Below, one piece after another: positions 12,131-25,400 of a stretch of DNA of 64,000 bases. Origin of the DNA: Tetmemena sp. SeJ-2015 (Eukaryota; Ciliophora; Spirotrichea; Sporadotrichida; Oxytrichidae); assembly GCA_027382625.1 (NCBI GenBank), contig JAJKFJ010023569.1:1-64000 (forward strand), given 5' to 3'. Numbering within the stretch: the stretch's first letter is position 1; every line of letters starts with the position of its first letter. The position numbers and the translations under genes were made by a program. Below the pieces are notes generated by a model, which searched no databases, was not told the DNA's origin, and saw only the letters and a list, made by a program, of their open reading frames with translations.

Positions 12131-12915
12131 AAGATAAAAACTTTAAAATATTTAATGTGAGTGCAATACCTCTACAAAAGATAGATAGATAGAAGACCAA
12201 TAATAAATTGCGTACTAAGGACTGATTGATTTATAAAAAAAATCATTAAAATTTATTTTTGTGAATTCTCCGAATCGATTTCTTATGTGAAAGTGGCAAA
12301 TAAATTTTTAGGTGAAATTGAAGAAAAGAATTATATCATTTTACTCATTGCTATTTATTCTTGTCTTAAACAATTTAGGATTGTTTATAAAACTCAAATC
12401 TATTTGTTTTAATTAAGCAATAAGACATTTTCTGTTTTTAAGATGATAATAATTATCTATTATAATAACCCCATTTTATTATAAATACAGCAGCACCAAT
12501 TTATTATTTTGAGAGAAATTGCTACCCTTTTAAATAAGATTGAATTTTCCTTAAAAAATAATTTCAAGAATAAAATTATCTTAAAATAAAAGAATGGCTG
12601 TTAGAATTCCTAAATAAACAGTCCAAATTATAAATCTAACTTTTTTTGTATTCAATTATAAATATGAATGTTATCCTTCTAAGTTAGATTAAATTTGATA
12701 TCAAATTATGCAATTAAAAATTTACTAAATAGTTTACAATTAAATTTAAAGTAAAAAGTTTGATAAAAATTTCCTCCAATATTTCTTTCTGTATTTTTCA
12801 TTTACCTTTTAGTAAGTATTCAAATTTAAATATAATCTTTTACTTTCGAAGATAATAGATGAAAATAAATTGAGTTTATTTAAATTACATACCTACTTAT
12901 ATAAATCTTAAAAAG
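12131..12915. other. AT-rich spacer
   Basis: Very AT-rich, with homopolymer runs and no open frame of coding character on either strand. It separates the carrier 5' end from the meckelin 3' end and may hold the carrier promoter or an unseen first MDS. Confidence 0.6.
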
Positions 12916-15092
12916 TCATATTAAGAACCTTTCATCTGCTAAAGTGTGTTTCGCCAGATTTCTACGACCGTAATGAGCTCTCAGGAACATTAAAAAGTTG
13001 TCCACAAGATATTAAAATTTAATAAATATTGAATTTAACAGATAGGCAATTAAGATTCCAAGAATCAATCTAGATTAAAGAGCAGCATTTGATTGAGCGG
13101 CAATGTCAATAAAAGATATGACTAGAACATCAAGCATTAAAAAGTCGAAATCCAGACCCATCATCAAGTATGAAGAGTAGCCCATCCAGGGGTCTTTGAA
13201 CATTATAGGTACGTCTTAGCTTAGCATAGAGGGCATAAGACCTAGCCACCTTGACATGGCTCCTCTATCTCTTATGTATTGTTTGGGCTCTACCCTCACT
13301 TTTTCAATGTAAGTTTGCATTAATCTGTTCATGAAAACTCCGGGCTCTTCTAAGTTTGCAATATTCATTCCAACAGGAACAGCTCGCTCCCTTGTTAGCA
13401 CTTACTGAACAGAGTTGAATCTATTCTACTTTTGATTCATAATATTCAAAATTTCCTGGTTAATCTCCTTCTGATACAAATCTTTGTAGTACACAAGCAT
13501 CTTTCTGGGCATGTAAAGTTCGTATGTTTACAAGTTAGGATATTCCACAGTTAATCCACGCAGTTGAGCTTTACCCGTACGCTCGTATTCGAGAGCTCGG
13601 CGAAGTACTTCCGATGAGACCTCAGCCTAGCCGTATGGAGAGCGCCCGTGGATATAGTAACCGTGAAATTGATTGTCAAACATGAGTACTGAAATGTTGC
13701 TCATAGCGCAAAGATCAGTAAACTCCTCAGTTGCAAGGGGCACTCTGAATTTGATTAAATAGCGAAGTACATATTGAATGATGCCTATTATGTACATAAC
13801 GATAGCTGTGATAAAGAAATTTAAGACATAGTTTTCAGGAGAGTTCACCTTCACCTCTGATTAAATTCAATAAAATCCTAATTTTTATAACTCTGATAGA
13901 TCAGGATCATGAGTAGAAAAATATCTGAAACCTATTCCTTCCATAAAGAAAGCGTAGCAAAGTAAAGTGAACTCCATAGATATGAGCTTCATGTTTTGTA
14001 ACTCATTTAGTTCATTAAGAAGAAATAGCTATCTCCAGGCATTAACTCCAAAGTATGGCCTTTCTTGTTCTTCTTTTGGAATAGCTCTTTGCTTTTGCTT
14101 TTCCCAGTCTACTAAAAACACATCGAATGAGCATTACTCGAATATGATCTTATATCCTATAGTAACTAGCTTTGTAATTAGAACTGCATAGAATAAGCCC
14201 TTGAATGGTAAGTAATTGGAATCTGTATTTCCTGATACTGCAGGCAACAAAACGTATACATTTTCTTGCAACTTGAAGAACACAAACCAATAACCGCTTA
14301 TAATTACTACGAACCAGAATAGAGATAGATATCATCTAAAATGCTTATTTATCATGAATTGATTCAGAATAGTAAGTTTGAGAATACGTCGAGGCAGGTA
14401 ACGATAACTTTTATTTTTGATAGTCTTCACAACTGAATACTTGCATTTGGCATTAACATCATCTGAGAGTTAATTTGGAGACCAGCACCAAATACATAAC
14501 TATACGAGAATAATGACTGCCATCAAAATCATCACTCCGATAAATAGGCCAGTCATAGTCTGCCAGAAGTGTGAAGTATCCATGGCATACTCTGTTGTGA
14601 AAGAAACAGTTGCAAGAGAATTAGAAGCGACTCCAGTTCGAGAACGCTCTCTATAGTTTATAATGAGAAGTGGAGTGAGAATCATCTCATCATTATCTAT
14701 AAAAATCTTGTAAATAACTGATTAATCTGGATCAAGCTTAATACTTAAAGTGATTTCCATAGGATATCTAACTACTGTTGATATAGCTCCATTAATGTAG
14801 CCATTTGTACCTTCGATACCGCTCTTTGTATCAAACAGGAAGAATCTGCGAGTGAGCCTCCACTTGTTTTGATCTGTAACTCCTGCTTCATTCACTTTCT
14901 AGCCGGTAGCGTCTTAGAAATTTCTGATCAATACAGGCACGTCTATCAAATCTCCGTTGTAATCCTAAAGGTAGAGCTCATAAAATAGATTTTCCTGGGG
15001 AGGGTGGTCATAGATAGAGGAAGATATTAGATTCGATAAATCAAATGTGCAGCTCTGTGAGATTGTTGATCCAAAGCGCCTTAGTTGGGCTA
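12916..15092 (-). CDS. TMEM67: meckelin (TMEM67), 3' block
   Basis: C-terminal two thirds of meckelin, starting at the 12-base pointer 15081-15092 and ending FLI-TGA at 12916. Recognisable family segments in order: FYELYLQDYNGDLIDVPVL, KWRLTRRFFLFDTKSG, the first membrane helix (MTGLFIGVMILMAVIILV), FWFVVIISGYWFVFF, DVFLVDWEKQKQ, FFITAIVMYIIGIIQYVLRY, FTDLCAMSNISVLMFDN, HGYYIHGRSPYG, FDFLMLDVLVISFIDIAA and the terminal RNLAKHTLADERFLI motif. IESs occur near 13000-13060, 13870-13900 and 14335. Several membrane segments agree with the Frizzled-like topology. Upstream on the same strand, 47 bases away, is the 5' block of the Polo-like kinase, not the meckelin 5' half. Confidence 0.92.
15081..15092 (-). 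other. 12-nt scrambled-gene pointer, meckelin 3' block edge
   Basis: Second copy of TAGCCCAACTAA (gene sense), partner of 4070-4081. On its 5' side the frame is lost immediately; on its 3' side it continues as RRFGSTISQSC. Confidence 0.9.
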
Positions 15093-15139
15093 ATTAATTC
15101 TCTGTATTAAAAAAATTTGTCTTATTATATATACAATTT

Positions 15140-15151
15140 TTACAAACTCAT
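15140..15151 (-). other. 12-nt scrambled-gene pointer, kinase 5' block edge
   Basis: Second copy of ATGAGTTTGTAA (gene sense), partner of 4004-4015. The glycine-loop text GGFAKCYEFV runs up to it; 15093-15139 is 47 bases of AT-rich spacer before the meckelin pointer. Confidence 0.9.
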
Positions 15152-15750
15152 AGCATTTGGCAAATCCTCCCTATAATACTTAATTTCCTTTTAAAAAAAT
15201 ATTACCTTTCCTAGGAATTTTCCTCTGAAATATACTCTCTCTCCAATCCTCACCTTTTAATTTATGTCTCCTCCAGTCAATTAAATTAATTTAATCTCTT
15301 CTTCCGTAGGTGGGATTATGTAAACTTGATATCATTTTATTTGTCTAATGATACTAATTGCAATAATAGGATTAAGTTTACTTCTCCACAACTTTTTCTA
15401 TTTAATCCTTAAGCAATAACTCGCTATTGTTCTATAAATGCTGTCCTTTATGATCATTTCTTTATCTGCCATTATTTGAATTTGATCTTCCTTATCTTGG
15501 CGAAATCTTTTCGTTTTCTTATCCTCATTTAAAAATGCATTAAAAAGTATAAGTACCTGGCTTAAAATAGAATCTTTTCTCATTTCCATTATTTGATTAG
15601 ATGAATCTTTTCTCTAAATTCTAGGGTGACTAGCGAATCTTATCCTACTATTTTGATTCTTAATTTCTATTTAACATTTAATTCATCTCAGCCTTGGTAC
15701 CTTACTTATTTTGAAAAGCCTATTCATTTTCTTTATTGTAAAAACTTCAT
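15140..15750 (-). CDS. Polo-like protein kinase, 5' block (N-terminus and glycine loop)
   Basis: N-terminal piece of the kinase whose remainder is at 2234-4015. The closest part to the pointer reads PPTEEEIKLIQLTGGDINQ, RIGERVYFRGKFLGK, then GGFAKCYEFV, the family 'RGKxLGKGGFAKCYE' loop. Between GK and GGF a 38-base segment is removed; it can be read either as an IES with pointer AGG or as a GT-AG intron (GTAATA to TTATAG), both giving the same protein. Further upstream are Gln/Lys-rich MDSs (DKEDQIQIMADKEMIIKDS, KQQDKIRQSPQNLEKR). No ATG could be assigned; the start lies beyond about 15750 or in another MDS. Confidence 0.82.
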
Positions 15751-17585
15751 ATCATTAAATATTTTTATTTAAATTGGAATTGACTCCTTGACTGTGATAT
15801 TTATTATGCTAGTATAAATTTTAAGAAGGATGAGGTGGAGAAATATTTTAGGGATGAGTATTTTGCCCTTTCTTCCCATGAAAAATAGAAATAAAGAACA
15901 TTAACTAGATATAAAAAATTAATGAATTTGTTGTTTATTTTAATTCAAAGAAGATAGGAGTTGATTTTTTTTGTAATTCTCTTGATCTGCAAAGTAAACT
16001 AAACTTAAAATATTAAATTGAAAGCTTTGGATTTGATATTAAGACTGAATGACCTTTCTTACTCCCTGATTGGCAAGGCTGAAACCTTGATGTTCCTAAT
16101 TAATTTAGTATTGAATTTTTGCCTCTGCTTTAGGGATTTCTGGTGATGATTAGACTGAGGGCTTGTAATTGCTTGTGCTTCTCATGCGATTTTAAGGCTT
16201 TCGCAACTCCTTTTCATTCATTTCATGATCCAATTAGTTTAACTTTTAAGGGAGAAAGTTATAAAGCCTGTTCTAGTTATGCTAATTTAAATTATAAATA
16301 AATAGCAATCATCGCCATTATGATATCTCTAAGAACTCTCTTTAATCACGCTTTATTGATTTTGAGAAGGAGATAATGGAGATATCTGAAGCAATAAATT
16401 TTACTAATATAATGCTTTTAAATCATTATGTAAAATAAAGCAGATCTTCTTAGTGTTTTTAGTGGAAGAATTTAATTTTGAAGTTAACACAAATATAAGT
16501 TGCAATATTTTAAATTGAAGTTAATCGATTGCTTAATTAAGGACTTGAATCTAATTTAAGCTAATTTAAGCTTCTTTAGTTAATGGTTTCTTGATTGTAA
16601 TTTTAGCTTAACTACTTCTTAGTTATCTCAGGAATCAAAATAAAATACATAAGAATAAAATTACCAAATCTTATTAATTCCTTCCTAGATTTACTACACC
16701 TGCTTTTGAGGGAGCTGGGCTTAACTCTTCAATTTCTATAAATCTTTTAATTATCAAATCTAAAAGAATTCTAATTTCATAGTTGAGATGTGTTTGATTT
16801 GATGATTCCCTATTTGTTTAATTATACTTATAAATCAAATTTTGAATTTACCGCCTCTATCCTTTTCAAGTTATACTTCAAATATACTGAATTTGAAGTC
16901 TAAAAATTCTTAGAGCTTCTTATTGTTTATCTTTGATAAAGGATAATCATTAAATAAATAAACATAAAGCAAGAAGAAATTTATATAATTAGGATAAGAA
17001 GCAAAATAAGCTAAATTAATGATGAAATAGTCCTCTTCTGTATAAACTCTATCTGCAAACTGTAAGCCAAACATTTGTAGTCTAATTTATCTTAACATTA
17101 TACTCCAAATTGTCACTGAATATCATTGAATAAGTATCATTCTTATTCTGATTACTCTTTAAAATCAAATAAGTGTTTTGATAAGATGGTTGTAGAAATA
17201 AGAATCTAATATAAAATTATAGAAAACAAGCTGCTCGAGAAGAATGTTTTCTGGCTTTAAAAGAAAAGTTGGGGATGATAATATTTAAAGATTAATGGTA
17301 AAATTATTTGCGTTTTAATTAATTAAGCCACCCCATTTGTTAATCAAGATCTTTAATAGAGAAATCCAATCAGGCATTAGTAAATTTATTTTTAGTCTAA
17401 TCAATATATTAAACAACCATCTATATTAGAGATATTAAATATTAACCAATCAGATATCTTAATATGTCAAGCTATCAGACTTATCACTAATTAAGACTTT
17501 GAACTTGATCTTATTTCTACAACTATCTTATCAAAACACTTATTTGATTTTATCATAATTATTTTTATAAAGATAGCAGAAATGT
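15751..17585. other. mostly non-coding, possible short coding pieces
   Basis: AT-rich. The + strand has short open stretches at about 16010-16140 (LNDLSYSLIGKAETLM), 16140-16310 and 16670-16800 (LPRFTTPAFEGAGLN) that could be MDSs, possibly of the Gln-rich gene that follows. None can be joined with confidence. Confidence 0.3.
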
Positions 17586-20500
17586 ATCTCTAACTTAGAG
17601 AAGTGGTGTGGGAGTTGCATCTGCAATCACTGGTGGAAATTCGTCTTTTCTGTAAATGCAAACTTAGCGAAACACTGCTACTCTAACTCATAACAAAAGT
17701 GTGTTGCTTAATCTGCCCAAGATAAATCAAGAAAACAAATTATAGTCAAACAGCACTTAAATTTAATAAACAAACAATCTTGCTCATAAATAAAATGTGA
17801 ATGGGGACAAATCTAAGATCTCTAATCACAACCAACTATCTTGAAACTATTCCTCTATCAATTTAAAGGATTCAACTAAGCTTTTATTCAACCAAAAGTT
17901 TGAGTACTTATTTATTAAGCATCTCATTTCTAATGTTAGTGAGATAAAGTAGCAACAACAAAGTGGAGTTTTAATGAAAAAATTGAGATAAAGTATTGAA
18001 AATGAGTATCATTTTAGCAGAATAAATTAAAGTGAAAAAATCTAATCTGTGAAAGGATAATAAGATCCTCCTTCTTAGGGCATTTAATTCATTAGTGAGT
18101 ACAGAAAGAATCACAATTTAAAGCAAAACGGCTTGTCTGAATCTATGGGAACGCTTTAAAAAGCCTTAAAGCTTCCTAAGATTCACAAAAACTTGTAGCA
18201 AAGCTAATTATTCGAATAGTAAAGTTTGATAATGTAAACAAGCAATTAAAGAAGGAAAGGGGGTAGCCTTAGTGCTAGAGAAAGATATCAAAATATTTAC
18301 TAGATTCAATCTACAGAACTCTAAGTTCCATTGACCTCATGATAGCAGAAGCAAGAAAATACTTACGACCCTTCTTCACTCTTATGGAAAAGGGAAAGAA
18401 CTCCAAGTTTACTGAGAGCTATAGGTTTAGTGGAATGTTTGAAGGAAAATACAATGAATAAAGCTGATACAGAGAAAATCAAGTTTGATGTGTAAAAGGA
18501 ACGCCTCAAAAAGTTACTAGTCAAGCAAAAAAGCTAGGCCCAATTAAACCAGGAAAAGATAAAGATAGTGATGTAGTTTAAGGGTCTCTCTAACATTTTA
18601 TTATCCATTATAACATTAAGAGCATACCCTCTCCTTAAAGATTGATGAGAATGACACTACCGGATCTAAATTTGAAGCTTAATAAGTTCATGATAGATTA
18701 AAAAGTAATGCAAGCTGTCTTCCTAATTTAAGGTGGATGGAGGATGTTCAAAGCCAAATAGCTTTATAACTCTTAGAGGAGAAGATTTCTTTCTAGAATA
18801 GTTTATATCTAGAGGAAAATAAAAGGCTATTTAAGGAGGAAAATTAGAAGAGCCTATATGAATTCTTGTGCTCTCAAAATTCAAAGCCTCTTCCGTAGTT
18901 ATAGAATACGTAGGAATATGATACACTACATGAGCCAGAAAGTAAATAAAAGTTTGATGGTCTTTGATGATATGAGAGAGCGAGTTTACAAAGATAAAGT
19001 TAAGCAAATCATCTAAGACTGGCGATAGAAAACTTTCAATTCTCATGCTGAGAAAAAGAAGAATGCTTATAAGGCATTCTTGGTGAAATCATTGCAAGTT
19101 TATCATAAGTTTAAGAAAAATAATTCTAAGAAGTCAGTACCAAGATACATGTAAAATCTTAAAAGGGGGAGCAATCAAAACACTTCGAGCGCTGTAAACA
19201 CTAGCTCAATAACCTAGAAATCTACTTAAGGGAACGCACAGAGTTAGAACACAGCAAACATTTAATCACAACAAAAAAGTCTGTTTAAGTCATAAACAAA
19301 GGATCATTCAGCAACGAAATCAAAGAAGCCTGAACCCATCAAAGTTGCAAATTCAAATACTAAACAAACGGAGATTCCAAGTAAGGCCTAGAAAAATATT
19401 GACATCAGTTAAAAATAGGATTCAGCAACCCCTATAAAAATAGATCATCAATAGTAATCGCCCCCACCTTTACAATAAGACTTAAATTAAACTCTTAAGC
19501 CCCAGAAAGAAGGTCTATAATAGAACAGAAACTTGATTATACCTTATAATATTGTAAAATTTATTTCTCTATTGATAATTGGCAAGTCTGATACCTCCAT
19601 GCTTTCTATAAACTAGCTAAACATTTCTGATATTCAAGATCCTACTCCTAATCCAAAAGCTATTTATAAAGCACTTTCCTCTCCTAAGAGATTTGGATCA
19701 ATCTAATTAGACGATTTAGACTCGACTGAGCATGGGAGACAGATAAATTAGCTTATTCAAAATTCTGAGATGAGAACCAAGTAGATGACTAAGTCTAATA
19801 CCTTGGGCTATAAACACGATTTAGTTTCTAATCAAGTTCTATAACCCATATCTAAAGCTTCATTATAAATTTAATTATAATGATGATTAATCTTCTCACG
19901 ATGAATTCAAGAATGGAAACGAGGAAGAAGAAATTAATGATGGAAATCTAAATGAGAGTCCCATCTACAAAAACCAGAATGAGTCACCTAGTGTTAGATC
20001 TGACCACAGACATTTCAATTTTTTAATGGCTAGCACTTAGCCTCCTATTAAATACTCTAAAGCCTTATTAAACTTTTACCTATTCAAGAGGAAGAGGGAG
20101 AAATGGGTATGACAATGAAAGATTTTAACGTACAGGAACTAATCTCTAATTAGAATGAGGGTATTATAGAGATGCAATTTATTTTGCAAAATGTTCTTTT
20201 ATAATGAATAATTAGAGATTGGAGATTAAATGGAGAAAAAATCTTTCCTTCAGTAAGTCGAGAGCTAAAATAATGCTTCTAAGAGTAAATTTATTCCAAA
20301 GAAAAGCAGCAAGATTAGCAACAGCAAGTCTAATTAGAGTCAAGCCTCTCCTAAAGTTTTGCAAAATATTTCTGAAAAGCAAACCTCTCCAAAGAGTAAT
20401 AACCAAATGCCGGTCAGACCTGAACTCTCTGAAGTTAAGAGATCGCTTGAAAATGCTCAATCTTTCTTTTCAAAAGGAACTTAAAACAAAAATAACCTGA

Positions 20501-22430
20501 CTCACTAGCATATTTAGGAAAATATATATCTTTTGCTTGTCTTTATAAATAGAAAACTCTCTTAATTAAAGCTAGGAGAAGAATTAAAACTCAAATACTA
20601 CCGATGATAAAATTTAGGCCTCTATTTTTGCAGAGAATAAGTCCATCTCTAAATAACCAGCCGATAAACTGGTGAATTGGAATTCTTTGGATAACGAAGA
20701 TAATTTATAAATAGGATTTAAATTATTTTTAATGAAGCTCAAAATGTTAAGAATGGTAACAATTAGGAAGCTCTAAACAAATCACAAACCTAATTTAATG
20801 AGAAAAACTTTGAGTCACCAAAGTCATCTCCACATTTATCTTTGTAAAAGTCATTAAAAGGTTAAATAAATATTATTTACCCAATTATTTTTCATAGACA
20901 TCCCCAAAAATTTCAAAGTTTAATCAAACTTAACCAGGAAAATACTAAAATTTAGAAAGCGAAGAAAGAAATAGTGAGGCTCAATTTTTTTGGGAAAAAA
21001 CAAAATATATTTCTCTAGTTATTTCTGAGATTTAGATTATATAAAAAGCCCCAAAAATTATAAATGGCTTATTTGTCTGGTTTATTATAAATCTTTAAAA
21101 CCTAAAAAATTTATAAGTGAGGCAGAGTAGATAAGATAAGAAGATGGAGATAGTTACGAACAAGATGCGGAGTAGTTTGAGCATGATGAGAATACAGGAT
21201 CATCAATTAAGAAATTAGAAAAAGGATCAGCTTAGTATAGCAATGATAATGACGAGATGGAATATTAATTTATTTAATGACGATTGACTTATTCCTAAAG
21301 CGAGTGGTTAGGCCATGATACCATCTCAAACTACGAGATAAGGCGTGTAATTGAATATCCTGCATAATATAGGCCTCAATGAAAATGAATTCAGCATAAT
21401 CAACAATAGTAAAAAGCGAGAGTTTACAAATTATTACTTTTAGTGTAAGCAAATAATTACCATTCTAACCTTTTTATAATCTAAAAATAATGAAAAATTC
21501 CAATATGCAGATTTTTTGAGTTTAGTCCCAAGAAGCTAAAGATCTCTTAAAAGAAGTAGGAGCCTGAGCAGCAAAGGAAACTCTAAATTGTATCTTCTCC
21601 ATCTGTTAAGAATGAAGAAGGCAAATCTTCTGAGATGCAAAATACAAATCCACAAACAAATGAAGCGGAAATTAACTAAAAACATAGGAAAATTACTAAT
21701 AGTATAAGATCATCGTGAATTAGGTATCATTCTTAATAAATAAATTCTTACATCCACATTGGTTGCTCTCAAATGAAGTCCCAGTCGACCAGGCAGCCCA
21801 AGAAGTGAAGTCAACTCCATGTTTGTTTAAATAATATTTTTTGAATTTAAATTCTCTATTATAATTCTAAGTCGAGGTGGCTGCCACCTTTAATTAAAAG
21901 TGGTCGATTAAATTTTAAGAGATTGGAGCGGCTGGCGATTAATTCTTAATGTGATCAGTGATTGGGTTCAGATAATAATTTGCTGAATCGCTTACTACTA
22001 CATATACTACTAACTACTATACATACAATTCAGCCAAAATATTGAGGTAAGTATCTTGATTTCTTACTACTTACAATTAAAAGATCTATACTATAAGAAG
22101 ATATCGCTTAAAAGTTCCATCAAAAATTAGTTAAAGAAGAATCAAGACAGATATGGAATAGAGGTCACTGAACTAAGTCCTCGTTAATATTAGGAGCTAT
22201 ACGATAGAGAGGAAATATTTAAGGAGGCCAAGGAAGAACTTAATTTTAGAATGTATTGAGGATTACAGAGGTTAGTTTATATTATTTATTTTTATCTAGA
22301 TTTTTGCAGTTAATTAATTTAATGTTAGGATATAAATTATGAAAGCAAGAATTTTAGATATGAAAGTCAATCTAAAAACTACGAATAATTCTTTGAAAAA
22401 ATAGCTTCTACTACGCTAATTTAATTATAA
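17586..22430 (+). CDS. long low-complexity protein with an IQ motif
   Basis: Not recognised beyond one motif. Coding starts near 17586 (TQRSGVGVASAITGGNSSF). At 18855-18960 the text CALKIQSLFRSYRIRRNM fits the IQ calmodulin-binding consensus (IQxxxRxxxxR), followed by a basic helix (MVFDDMRERVYKDKVKQII, AEKKKNAYKAFLVKSLQVYH). The rest is Ser/Gln/Asn/Lys-rich: QQQSPPPLQQ, SSPKRFGSIQLDDLDSTEH, KSSKISNSKSNQSQASPKV. Frames change at many TGA codons because of IESs, so start, end and number of genes are approximate. A cytoskeletal or calmodulin-associated role is only suggested by the IQ motif. Confidence 0.5.
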
Positions 22431-22441
22431 TGTTATTATAA

Positions 22442-25400
22442 ATGAGTCAGTAAAAGCATAAGCAGCAGAAATAATAATCTTAAATAGCTCCTCACCTGGC
22501 AGCTCCTCCCTTTGTCAGTTAAAATTCTCTAACCTCAAAACTGATGCAGTCGTCTTTTCCACCTTACGTGGAGGATTAATTTATTTAGCAGCCAGAGGAA
22601 ATTCAGAAAGACTAAGAATAAATTAATCGTATATCGGCTCCATTTATAAAGATAAACAATAACTCTACTATGCAGAGGATGCGACTTGGAGGTATTGCTG
22701 GAACATAAGAGTAGCTTTAATTGATAAATTGTTCTCAAAAGTACAAAATTTTTTAATATAAAGCTTTTACCCAAATCTACAAACATGGGAGGAGATTCGT
22801 CAGGTAGGGTAAAGTTGCCTAAAAAGAGTACTGTTTTTAATTCTCCAGTTGTGAAAAACGATAATTCGTTTTAGCAATCTCCGTCTCCAAATTCAGGTGC
22901 GAGTCCAAATCAAAATAGATCCCAAGAACGAAAGTCTAAAGCAAATCAAGCCGCATCTCAAAATAAGCAAAGCCTGATGAAAGGGAATGTAACTAATGCC
23001 ATTTATCAACTTCAAAATCAATAAGCTTAGAAGCAGTAAATTCAAAATGGAATTGGTCAAAATATTCCTAACTAAGTAGCCTCGGTAAATGCGAATTAGT
23101 AGTAGTAACCAGGAGGCAAAGGCAAAAACAAGAATGATGTTCGTTAAGTTTATTAAATTACTAATGATCATTAGGGTAATTAGAATGGTCGAAAATAAAA
23201 GCAAGGCGGCAGTAGGATTCCGAATAATAGACAGAGTAACAATTAGCAACTCAACAAGACTAATATAATTCATACCTTTTTCTTTAGTTAGGAAGAATCA
23301 AATTGTTCGTCACTAATAAAGTGAGGTACGAAGATCTATGATGAACTCCTCTCAATTTGATCTAAGCAAAATCGAAGAGACCCCTTTATCTGAAAATACA
23401 ACAGAAATGAAGATCCTAAAAAAGCCGGTGTTTGGCATTCCCTTGATAAATTTTGACTACATTCAAGAGTATGAGGACCATATGGGAAAGCTATTGAAAT
23501 CAACTAGAAAAGGAGGAGGTGTCAAAGGCAATCATTCCCATAGTCATGGAGGCTTCAGCAGTACAACTGGATTTATGTATAACTCTTTCTTCTATTTTTT
23601 GCTCTATTTTTGATTTTAGCACTTTCAAGGAGAGCACTCTATAAATGATGACTTTTTTAATCAGCATCTGATTCACACTGACAGTAATGAGAATATTTTT
23701 ACCGAAAAAAGGGGATCATCGTCAAAGAATCTTCTTACTCTTAACTTTTAATATTTAAAAATAATCCTTGGAGCTTAATAGCCTCTGCAATATTTTCTCC
23801 TTTTGCTTGCGACTTAAAGCAGTTCAATGAGTATGTTTCGAAGAGAATAGAAATCGAAGAGAAGATCGCTAAATACCCTTTTAGAAATTTGATAATGGCC
23901 CCTATAATAGAAAAGAAAAAGGAAGTGTCCAAGAGTTTGTAAAAATAATTATAACTTTGCTTCTATTATAAAAAAGATGCATGCTATTTATTTTGAGTTT
24001 AAACTCTAAGAAATCGAAAACGATGAAGTTGAGAAATATGGGCACAATTAAAAACTTCTAGCGGTCAAATCTGAATGCTGCTCAGCTCAACTAATTATCT
24101 TAAATGAGTTAGATTGAGGCCCAATAAAATTAATAAATTATAAGCTCTATTTAGCGTTCTAAATTTTATGCTAATAGCAGCAGTACTTGAGTTTTAGTTC
24201 TGGAAATGGGCCCTTAGCTTGGGACATAAGCTCACCTTCTGCGGCAGTAAGAACTCCAGGCGGAGCTTAAATGATCGGAGGCTTTAAAGAATTAAGTCCA
24301 TTGCCAAACAGCAATACCCCTAACTTAATTTTAATATAGATCTATGATTTATAATGGGAAGTCAAAAGTTCACAAGAAGAAGGAGCATAAGCAATTCAAT
24401 TCCTGCGATTCAACTTATTCAAGAAAAAATACAGAAAATGATAGAAGAAAAATAGTCACAAATGCTTGTGGGAGGCAGAAATAATATCATCAATGCTTAA
24501 AAAAGTATAAGAGAAAATCAATGCAATTAATTTTTAAGCTGGGAGCTTTAAAAAGTCATTGAGCCCTGGACTTACAAATGGATAGGGAAACTCTATTAAC
24601 CTTTAAACCTCAAGATCTTATAATGCTTAAAATGAGCAAGCCGTTTCTTCTTTTGGACAATTATCAAATATATTAGGAGTTGTTTAATTAATAATTTGGA
24701 GGAACGGGTAATGTATTAGAAGTGCCAACATCCGGATTAGGAAATTTTGAAATAGAACCTTTTCCAGGGGAGCTATCTACTAGAAATATTATGAGAAAAA
24801 GAACTCTGCAGGCCTCATGCACCCAAAGAAGAATTCACTCTCTACAAATGATGTGCAGCAATTTCTTTCCAAAGAGATCCTCTAAATGGTGAGAAGATCA
24901 TAAGTGAATGGAGCTCTAACTCCTGGGCAAGGTGTGAAGTACAATGTAGTTAGTATGATATTTATGATACAACTATTATCAAAATGATATGAATATAAGA
25001 TGAACTAGAATACAATCCATAGTGGAGGTAATATGAGCTCAAATCCCTAGCTCTAAACTTCTTTCTAGTAGTAAGGCCCACTTACAAAGCAAGCCTTAAT
25101 GAACCAAATAAACTTTGCTCTGAAGCAAGAATACCTAGAAAAGCGATAATAGCGACTGATATAGTTGCAAATAAATTAAATCTACTATTAAATTATTGAT
25201 AAGCCAATCCTTAATCTCGCCTTAATTTACAAATAAGTTAAAGGGAAGAATTTCGAATGGTGGAAAGACAATTAAAAATCAAGAAATGCCAAGCTTTCTC
25301 AACATTGTAATTACTATTGAGTGTGAAGATTTTAAATCACCCTTGTTTATTTATTCTAATTCTGCGATAAGGATAGAGATGAAAGGATAGAGGAAAATAT

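Noticed and set aside
4070..15092. Two separate meckelin-like genes instead of one scrambled gene
   Set aside because: The blocks do not overlap in the family alignment, meet exactly at a shared 12-mer, and one lacks the C-terminus while the other lacks the signal peptide.
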